From contig OZ020490.1 of assembly GCA_963971405.1 (NCBI GenBank), positions 19,431,464 to 19,495,463 of the forward strand: DNA of 64,000 nucleotides, read 5' to 3'. Below, piece after piece: positions 57,283-64,000 of this stretch (within the stretch, counting starts at the first letter, position 1; each line of letters begins with the position of its first letter). Below the pieces are notes generated by a model that worked only from the letters and a program-made list of their open reading frames with translations, was not told the DNA's origin and did not search any database. The stretch is from Psococerastis gibbosa (lineage: Eukaryota > Arthropoda > Insecta > Psocodea > Psocidae). A program made the translations under genes and the position numbers.

Positions 57283-57335
57283 TTTTTTTTTTTATAAGCG
57301 CCATTTACCCATGTGGGTAACCGCGCTTTGTTGGT
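57283..57335. repeat. Hairpin repeat copy (GCGCCATTTACCC)
   Basis: See the copy at 40193. Preceded by a T run, as that copy is. Confidence 0.5.
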
Positions 57336-57724
57336 TTAAAAAAAAAGTATTAATTAATTATAAAATTTTCTATTTTAATGCTGGATTTTGGCTAATCTTT
57401 TGATGAACATAATATTTTCCGCAAGTTTTAAGGCTGAAAGTTTCTTGGGATATAGGGTAGAGGAATTGGAAATGAGCCTTGAAATACTCGGAATCAGCCG
57501 TTAGAAATTGTAAATTTGATTATCCACAAAACCACTAATAAATTTTTCGATTCTCTACCCAATTAGATCGGAAAATCTGCGCTAAGTTAAAGTGGCTCGG
57601 GTTGGGTTTCTGGATTTTCAGCACTACATTATTTGATTTTTTTTTTTAAATTGTTCTTTATTCATTCTCTTTCGTTTTCTTTGGGATTTCAGCGGACTTG
57701 AGTGATCCAAATCCAATTAATCTA

Positions 57725-57835
57725 CAATAAATAACCCACGCGTTAATAATGTCTGAAAGACTTTTAATGGACCCAGGCTTACTTAAAGTAGCCCAGAGGT
57801 CCCGTGGATTTCGGGCATTATTTATTTTGTTTCAG
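57725..57835. repeat. CTTGGTTAAGTCATGC-family piece, reverse
   Basis: ATAATGTCTGAAAGAC and TTTTAATGGACCCAGGC, with CCCGTGGATTTCGGGCATTA, are the reverse of the end of 41398-41640 and 51810-52060. Confidence 0.5.
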
Positions 57836-57839
57836 TATG

Positions 57840-58630
57840 AGTATTGTGTATATAGTATATATATATATAGGCTTACCGTACCGGGGTTGTAATTTGTCAG
57901 CCCTTTGTATTGAAAACGTAACATTTCACGAGAAATTAAAACGTAAATTTAAAATTTGGTGCAAATTTGCTACCGACAATATACAGTAGTTGGTGACCTT
58001 CTCAACGTTAAAATAAACTCAGATCTCTCGTGTCCGGATTTTTATGAGAAAATCAGGTGCGACAAAACATTTCTTGGCAAAGTGTGTAGTTCGGACCTAG
58101 TAGTACCGGCAATAAATAAAATGAAAAGAAAAAATAACCTTTACACTAAATCTATTGTCTCCTTTAATTAATGCCTTAAATGTTTTATCATTAACTTTAA
58201 ATTTACACTGGATAGAATAGCACTTGGTTACGTGTCCGGGGTTGAAGCCCGAAAAATATGGTAAGCCACTTAACTTTCACAATAATACACCCATTTTGAC
58301 CAAATTTGGCACCCTTGTTTATCACAGAGATACATTATCTACGTTTCGGTTTCGTTCGCAAGTTCGTTAACAACCCTGATCAGGATGGCTGCCAATAAAA
58401 TAGAATGAAAATTCAAATCGCATTTTACAGCCTCGTCAGTTTTATCCCGCCCTACGACACCTTATTGACTAGAGACTTTACAATCACGACCTTTGAAGTA
58501 ATCAACATAAAATGTCTTTGTTGAAAGGCAAATAGAAGATAAAAAGTGGTTTCATCTTGTTATTGCCCGTTTATTTGTTTAATTTATATAGGCTCTATTG
58601 AATTTTACACGGTCTCATAAAAAAATTGTT
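57840..58630. other. No gene supported; short frames only
   Basis: Two overlapping + frames (57804-57989 and 57956-58171) lack motifs and splice sites. A TA repeat is at about 57851-57868. Confidence 0.4.
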
Positions 58631-58637
58631 CCCTTAT

Positions 58638-59039
58638 TTAAGAGTGTACAGCCCGTAGGAATTTGGCAGCCCGAAATTTAATACTTTTTATTTTTTATTT
58701 CATTAACTAAGCATGTTATTAAAGATTTGACTCATCAAAGTTGTAGAAGACTACTTCATGCATCATATTATAAGATACGATTTTTATTTTTAATTTTCGA
58801 AATGTAGTTTTTTCAGAAAAATGCAAATATTTTATAAACAATAACTTTTCACGTATTATCGATTTTATAAAAAAACTAAAATTTTGAAAACTAAAAATAC
58901 CTTACTATATGATGCTTGAAGTAGTCTTCTACAACTAATTGATGAGCCAAATCTTTAATAACATGCTTAGTTAATTAAATAAAAAATAAAAATTATTAAA
59001 TTTCGGGCTGCCACTTTCCTACGGGCTGTACACTCTTAA
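58638..59039. mobile_element. Palindromic TTAA element, CAGCCCGTAGG type (copy F), both ends perfect
   Basis: TTAA at 58638-58641 and 59036-59039 flank GAGTGTACAGCCCGTAGGA and its exact complement. Arms extend for about 180 bp each, with CATGTTATTAAAGATTTG on one side and AATCTTTAATAACATGC on the other. A loop region of about 30 bp sits near 58840. It is the best example for defining the ends. Confidence 0.85.
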
Positions 59040-59578
59040 TCAATAATTTTTTGGTGGTGCCGAGATTTCGTTGGTTTTCTTTTGACTTTACTTGGTTGTT
59101 CTTTTTCTTTTACCAAAATTTTTCATTGGGAGCATTCTGTTGTTTTTCGATAAGAGCATTAAGACATACAGTAGGTAACTTTTCCCCTATGTGATGTGGT
59201 ATATAATATATTCATTGTCTTAGGTTGAGACTGGAGAAAGCAACCTTCCCTGGACATCATGTCCGGAAAAAGGAATTGATCTGGGCAGAGCTGGACCCGA
59301 ACCTATGATAATTTAGGTCACTAGTAGGGGGGGACTTGTGCATGTGAATATGAGAGAAAAATATTTCTGTTTGAGAACAACTCCCATGGTGCATCGAGCA
59401 TAAAATACATTTAAACACGACTGTGTCTTTTGTCATTTTACTGCCATAGTAAGCAAAATATATTTTCTTGCTGTTGCTAAAAAATACTTCGTTTGTTGCT
59501 GCTGAAATATTTCTCGTGTGTTGATGAAAAAGTTCCCAAGAGTCACCTCATTCCACAATTTATCCTTTGAATCACCAA

Positions 59579-59715
59579 CGGGTCATGCTTCGGAAGGCAT
59601 GTAAAGCAGGTGGTCCCGGGGCTTCCTATTTGAGTGTAAGAGAGGGGTTTAAGCCCTAACTCCGCTGGGTTGGCTTAGTAATAAAACAAAAAGTCATTAT
59701 TTATTTATTTAAAAT
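59579..59715 (+). mobile_element. tRNA-derived SINE (copy 9), 5'-truncated
   Basis: It begins at GTCATGCTTCGGAAGGCATG and runs to CTAACTCCGCTGGGTTGGC and a TTTATTTATTTA tail. The tRNA head is missing. Confidence 0.75.
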
Positions 59716-59891
59716 GTATGGAATCTTTCAGTGTTTGTCGTACTTGCAGTTACTCTTGCTCCTCTCTCTCTCCTTCCCTCCTTGTAAGTTGTCAGCCAGG
59801 CCTTTTCTTTCTTGAGACTTTATTTTTTTATTTTCTTATAAACTAAAGGAGATTTATGCCATACTTTCCCATGCGTGGTGTAGTATTTTTG

Positions 59892-60147
59892 TGAAGGGAA
59901 TATGCTACGTAGGAAATTGGCACACCAAAATTAAGCACTTTCAATTTTTTATTTCATTAACTCAGCAAGTTATTAAAAATTTGGCTCATTTAAGTTGTAA
60001 AAGACTACTTCGTGCATCAGATAATCGGGCATTTTTACTGAAGTAGTCTTCTACAACTTACTACTATAATAAATTGCTTTGTTAATTGAATAAAAAATCA
60101 ATAAAAACAACAAATGTTGGGGTGCTCATTTTCTTCGTACGTCTTAA
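59892..60147. mobile_element. Palindromic TTAA element (copy G), internally deleted
   Basis: Left AATATGCTACGTAGGAAATT, right ATTTTCTTCGTACGTCTTAA. The central third seen in other copies is missing. TTAA is kept on the right (60144-60147). Confidence 0.7.
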
Positions 60148-60365
60148 AAATTTTCTTGTTAATGAAGCATAAAAATTTCTGTACAATACCTTTGTTGCTT
60201 ATCACTCGAAAATTTTCCGTCTATTACATCTTTCTATTCTGTCTTGAAATACATTACTAGATAAATAAACTCGTAACAATTGATATTCGGAAAAATTATT
60301 GGCTTGGTTTCCGGGAAAATATAGCTGTAAAGGCTTTCTGTATCATTTTCTATGTCTTCTTATTC

Positions 60366-61150
60366 ATTATTGCTTTCCAATTTATACGTAGTATAAGGAA
60401 AGCTTTGTGACGGTCGAAATTTTTGATTCCGAGATTTCAACGTATTTACACGTTTTAAGGTCCCAGGAACTCAAAAAAGTGGTTTTTACGAAATGTCTGT
60501 CTGTATGTCTGTTCATCGATTTCCGGGCAAATTACTCGGTGGATTTGGGTGAAATTTGGCATTTAGGTTCACAAAAATTATACCTCGCGACCATTATTTT
60601 TATTTTGGGCTAACTCAATTTGGGGGGGGGGGGGGTTTATTCTCGAAAAACTCCAAAAAAAAGTCTAAAGAATTATTTCAAAAAACGGCTCCAACGATTT
60701 CTTTTAAATTTACATATATTCTAGTCGCTATTAATCTTGAAAAAATGCGGGGGGTCGCTTACCACTTGATAGTTTGCTTCTGGGGGTAAAAAAATAAAAA
60801 TAACTTAATTTTAATGAAAAATGACTAAAAATAATAATTTTTCTGCGAAACCTTTCTGTCGATGATTTCTACCTTCAGGCACATTAGGTGTTAAATTGAG
60901 TAACGAAACCGGACAGTTTGCTTTCCCAAAAAACTATTTGGTTTTGTGCAAAAAAAAAATCTGAAAAATTGAAAGCAAATTCACCTCCAAATGCATTGCG
61001 TGCCCTGCCATTATTGCTTTGTGGTAATGTGTTGGTCTGTCCTATCTAGAATTTACGTCACCTCCAGTGACCTCAGGTGGACGACCTCCCCCTCCCCGTG
61101 ATATCCGAAATTTAACCATAGGAAAATTATTTAGCATGAAATTTTCCTGG
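60366..61150 (+). mobile_element. G-tract dispersed repeat (copy 5), nearly full length
   Basis: It starts TTGCTTTCCAATTTATACGT, with the open stretch FVTKCLSV-like readings caused by the CTGTCTGTATGTCTGTTC repeat, a G tract (about 60620-60634), TCGCTTACCACTTGATAG, AACGAAACCGGACAG and ATTTACGTCACCTCCAGTG. It stops before the outer ACCGGTCCGAG end. Confidence 0.8.
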
Positions 61151-61307
61151 TTGGTTATACAAGCTGCTGAATCAGTGCTATTTAGTTATCTACCAGGAAG
61201 TTTGGATTGAGATGTTCCGTGTGTCGTCCTCGATGATAAATAGGGGTCAATGCTTCTGTGAAAGATTAATTCGTCGCCAGACACCATGCATGTAAGAGAG
61301 GATAGCA

Positions 61308-61595
61308 CGGCCGCCATACCAAGTTGAATCTAGCGGACCAGAGCAGCTTCAAAGCTGCAGTTAACTTGGTCGTGTGCACAGTGCCGGAAGGGAAACATGG
61401 TAGGACTTGTCCTGGTCACCTCCGAACTAATCGTGTGACTTCACTGAGTTTCCCAAGTGGTTCGGAATCCACTATAATCAGGAGGTCCACTGTCGTATGG
61501 GCTGGCATAGGACAGTCAAGTCGGGATCGCTCTATAGGCCCAAATATGAGGCCTAAGTCGTTATTAACCCGACGAACACTACTAATACTACTACA
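61308..61595 (+). repeat. GKHGRTCPGHLR repeat (copy 4)
   Basis: + strand frame MNLADQSSFKAAVNLVVCTV through GKHGRTCPGHLR and SGSESTIIRRSTVVWAGIGQ. It ends by a GAACACTACTAATACTACTA edge. Confidence 0.7.
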
Positions 61596-62642
61596 GACTT
61601 AAAAAAAGTAAACACTTTTTAAACACTCACGATGTGTGGTAGTTTGGACAACTCTTTTAACTCGGTAATTTCAATATTTACCCGTAATGTGTTTAAATAA
61701 AAAAAATCCCTTTGGGTTCTGGCCGATCAGGTGTAGGGAGATTCCATGCAAACGCAGACCCCGCTTTTTCTCTATGCTACGCTTTGTATGTAAAGGTAGA
61801 CAAAAATAAAAATAAATACTTCATTCTTTTCCCGACCACAACATCAACACACAAAACACTCTTGTGTTCCAAATTTCGAACCAGAATGACGACTATGAAA
61901 TTTTACTTATCGAATTATTTTCACTTTGACTGGACGCTGTCTTGATCGTTGATTTGTCGTAAAAGTGTTGATTACGATTATCATAGATAATAATACGGGC
62001 TTTCGGTCAGATTTTATTTCATTCCTCTGCAACCAATATTAACTGAGATACGAATTATATAAGGTTTCAATTGGCCGCCATCTTGTAACTAAATTATGGA
62101 TCTAGCTGGTTAACGAACTCGATCATGACATTTGTATTGTGTATGATCAATTTTTGTGCCAAGTTTCATCAAAATCTGATAATATTTACGGAAGTTAGAG
62201 TGTTTCCTAAAATCGATGTACATACATGCATACATATAAATAAATATATATATATATAACATTTTGAACGGAGGGTGGTTTTTGGCTCAGGGGGCTATGA
62301 AATGAAAAGTTGTGAAGAAATTTTTCCGGAAGTCGAGCATTGGTCGCCATCTCAATCTCCCTAATAATATATATGTTATACATATAAAATGTTGCCATAT
62401 CTCAATATTGTGTAAAGGGGACGATCGAACTTAGTTTGATGAGCATTCCACGCATTGATCAATCAGGAGTCAGGGTTGACGTATGCGTTAATACAATTTT
62501 TCTCGATCCCAAATGGTGATTGTGTGGGGTGTAGTTTGATCGTGAATGAAAAATCGAAAAATCTTTAGTGTTGAACTCTACGAGAACTTGTTTATTGTTA
62601 CTTTATGCATTTTTTTTTTCAATTCTTCCTTCTTTCTTTCAG

Positions 62643-63091
62643 TCTTGATTGATTTTAATAACACAAATAGTGTTTAAGTTCGTATTGTGCGGTGACGTGA
62701 TATAAAAACTAGTCAGACTTCAACCCCTGTGTGATACTAATTAATAAACAGTTTACTGTGGAGTCTCCGTGCACGGAGGGGGTACGATTGTTTGCAAACA
62801 TTATTGTGTAATGAATCAAGGTGTACTTGTTAACCGAAAATATCTAACAGTCACCGATCACTTCTCGGAATCGGTCAAATTGTCGGGCATTGAGTGCCTG
62901 ACGAAGAAGTTCCCGAAGATCCCGAACCCTGGCGAGGTGGGTGGCGAGGCCAGGTGAGAGTGGCTGATTTTCTAGAAGGCAAGCTGTTTGAATCACCCGC
63001 CAAAATTCCGGTGGCACGGATCGAAGACTCGGCTGCCTGTGCCGAGGGGGTCACACCCGAACCAATGAGCCCTCATATGGACATGAGCTGG
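62643..63091 (+). CDS. Candidate coding exon of an unidentified gene, frame interrupted by one base
   Basis: A strong acceptor (pyrimidine run to CTTTCTTTCAG at 62642) precedes a leader and ATG at 62811. The frame reads MNQGVLVNRKYLTVTDHFSE and then VKLSGIECLTKKFPKIPNPG, ending at TGA 62955-62957 straight after a good donor (GCCAG|GTGAGA at 62955). One base out of step, a second frame continues VRVADFLEGKLFESPAKIPV and ARIEDSAACAEG to MSPHMDMSW and the donor TGG|GTAAGT at 63092. Both frames look like real protein and the part is GC-rich beside its flanks. Explanations: a missing base in the assembly, a pseudogene, or alternative donors. I do not recognise the family. There is also a TATAAAA at 62701. 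Confidence 0.5.
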
Positions 63092-63278
63092 GTAAGTTTT
63101 TTTTTTCGTGCGTGTTTCCCTTAATGGGGGTAGTAGCATCCGATTTTTCTGGCGTTAAAATTGAATATCAACTGAGCTATGAGGTTCATTCCTGGTTCAT
63201 TTTTGTCGATGGCAGCACCAGCTGCAAGAATATAAAAGTGTTGATTTTTCCATATGCCTCAATAATATTTTAAAATTA

Positions 63279-63938
63279 TTTTATTGCTTTCCAATTTATA
63301 CGTAGTATAAGGAAAGCTTTGTGACGGTCGAAATTTTCGATTCCGAGATTTCAATGGAATTACACGTTTTAAGGTCCCAGGAACCCGAAAAAGTGGTTTT
63401 TACGAAATGTCTGTCTGTCTGTCTGTTCGTTGATTTCCGGGCAAACTACTCGGTCAATTTTGATGAAATTTGGCATGTAGGTTCACAAAAATCATACCTC
63501 GGGACCATTTTTTTTTATTTTGGACCAATTCAATTTGGGGGGGTTTTTATACTCAAAAAACTCCAAAAAAAAACGTCTAAAAAAATTATTTCTCCAAAAC
63601 GACTCCTACGATTTCTTTTAAATTCCCATATATTGTAGTCGTTGTTAATGTTAATAAAATGCGGGGGGTCGCTTGCCCCTTGATAGTTTGCTTCTGGGGG
63701 TAAAAAAAATAAAAATAACTAAATTTTAATAAAAAATGTCATGACTAAAGAATAATATTTCTGCGAAACCTTTCTATCGATGATTTCGACCTTCAGGCAT
63801 GTTTTAGGTGTTAAATTGAGTATCTACTAATGTGCGTCAAATGGCCTACCAGCTAAGGACGGGCGTTGGCTGAAGAAGAAGATTACTAATGTTGATAAAT
63901 TGGAAAGCATGTTCGAGTAAACTCGGACTGGTTCTTTT
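63279..63938 (+). mobile_element. G-tract dispersed repeat (copy 6), both ends present
   Basis: It starts TTATTGCTTTCCAATTTATA and ends TTGATAAATTGGAAAGCATG and GTTCGAGTAAACTCGGACTG. It contains a (CTGT)n run at about 63409-63424. A 51-bp LINE tail is inserted at 63833-63883. The 105-codon frame at 63321 is repeat-derived. Confidence 0.85.
63833..63883 (+). mobile_element. 51-bp LINE 3' tail insertion with 8-bp target duplication
   Basis: TGCGTCAAATGGCCTACC to TGGCTGAAGAAGAAGAT is flanked by TACTAATG at 63825-63832 and 63884-63891. The uninterrupted repeat reads CTACTAATTGATAAATTGG in the copies at 26333 and 27846. The GAA-rich end fits a severely 5'-truncated LINE. Confidence 0.8.
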
Positions 63939-64000
63939 TTTAATGACTTTGAATAACTAAAGACGCTCCAGTCCGATTTTCTTAGCCCTCTTAACTTTTA

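Noticed and set aside
57804-58171. Two overlapping + strand frames
   Set aside because: Short, offset, lysine-rich and without splice or protein support.
59223-59315. Possible exon reading VETGESNLPWTSCPEKGIDL
   Set aside because: There is an acceptor (GTCTTAG) but no donor before the stop and no link in phase to another exon.
60407-63638. Cysteine-containing frames reading FTKCLSVCLF-like peptides
   Set aside because: They come from CTGT repeats within the G-tract repeat family and recur with every copy.

Overview
The window looks like a gene-poor, repeat-rich stretch of an invertebrate nuclear genome, most likely an insect and possibly a hemipteran. The evidence seen directly is AT-rich sequence, GT-AG introns with pyrimidine-rich acceptors, isolated short exons separated by many kilobases, decayed non-LTR retrotransposon tails, tRNA-derived SINEs, and a large number of palindromic miniature DNA transposons. 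There are no bacterial-style gene clusters, rRNA genes or CRISPR arrays. The hemipteran guess rests on an uncertain memory of similar repeats and was not checked.

Genes. Three exons on the + strand (6391-6723, 7947-8012, 30451-30492) are whole codons long, have good splice sites and join in phase 0. They look like the 5' part of one gene whose product I do not recognise. A second + strand exon candidate lies at 62643-63091, where two good reading frames are offset by one base. On the - strand at 1479-1883 there is a candidate small secreted cysteine-rich protein with a TATA box and an initiator-like motif. Most other open frames are transposon debris or chance.

Layout. 1-6.3 kb: palindromic miniature elements, the cysteine-rich candidate and a G-tract repeat. 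6.4-30.5 kb: the three-exon gene, whose 22 kb second intron holds nested miniature elements (13.9-14.3 kb), a LINE with a tandemly multiplied LINE 3' end (18.2-20.3 kb), and a 3.1 kb satellite with higher-order structure (21.3-24.4 kb). 30.5-62.6 kb: seven copies of a palindromic TTAA-flanked element (five near-complete, two truncated), nine SINE copies window-wide, several unrelated LINE C-terminal fragments, TTA/TAA- and TA-flanked miniature elements, and a tandem 202-bp repeat (47.9-48.5 kb). 62.6-64 kb: the second exon candidate and a last copy of the G-tract repeat.

The genes show no sign of forming a pathway. The most unusual content is the organisation of the repeats: the eight-monomer satellite, LINE 3' ends multiplied at two loci, a palindromic family sharing a core but carrying two kinds of ends, and nested insertions that reveal relative ages.
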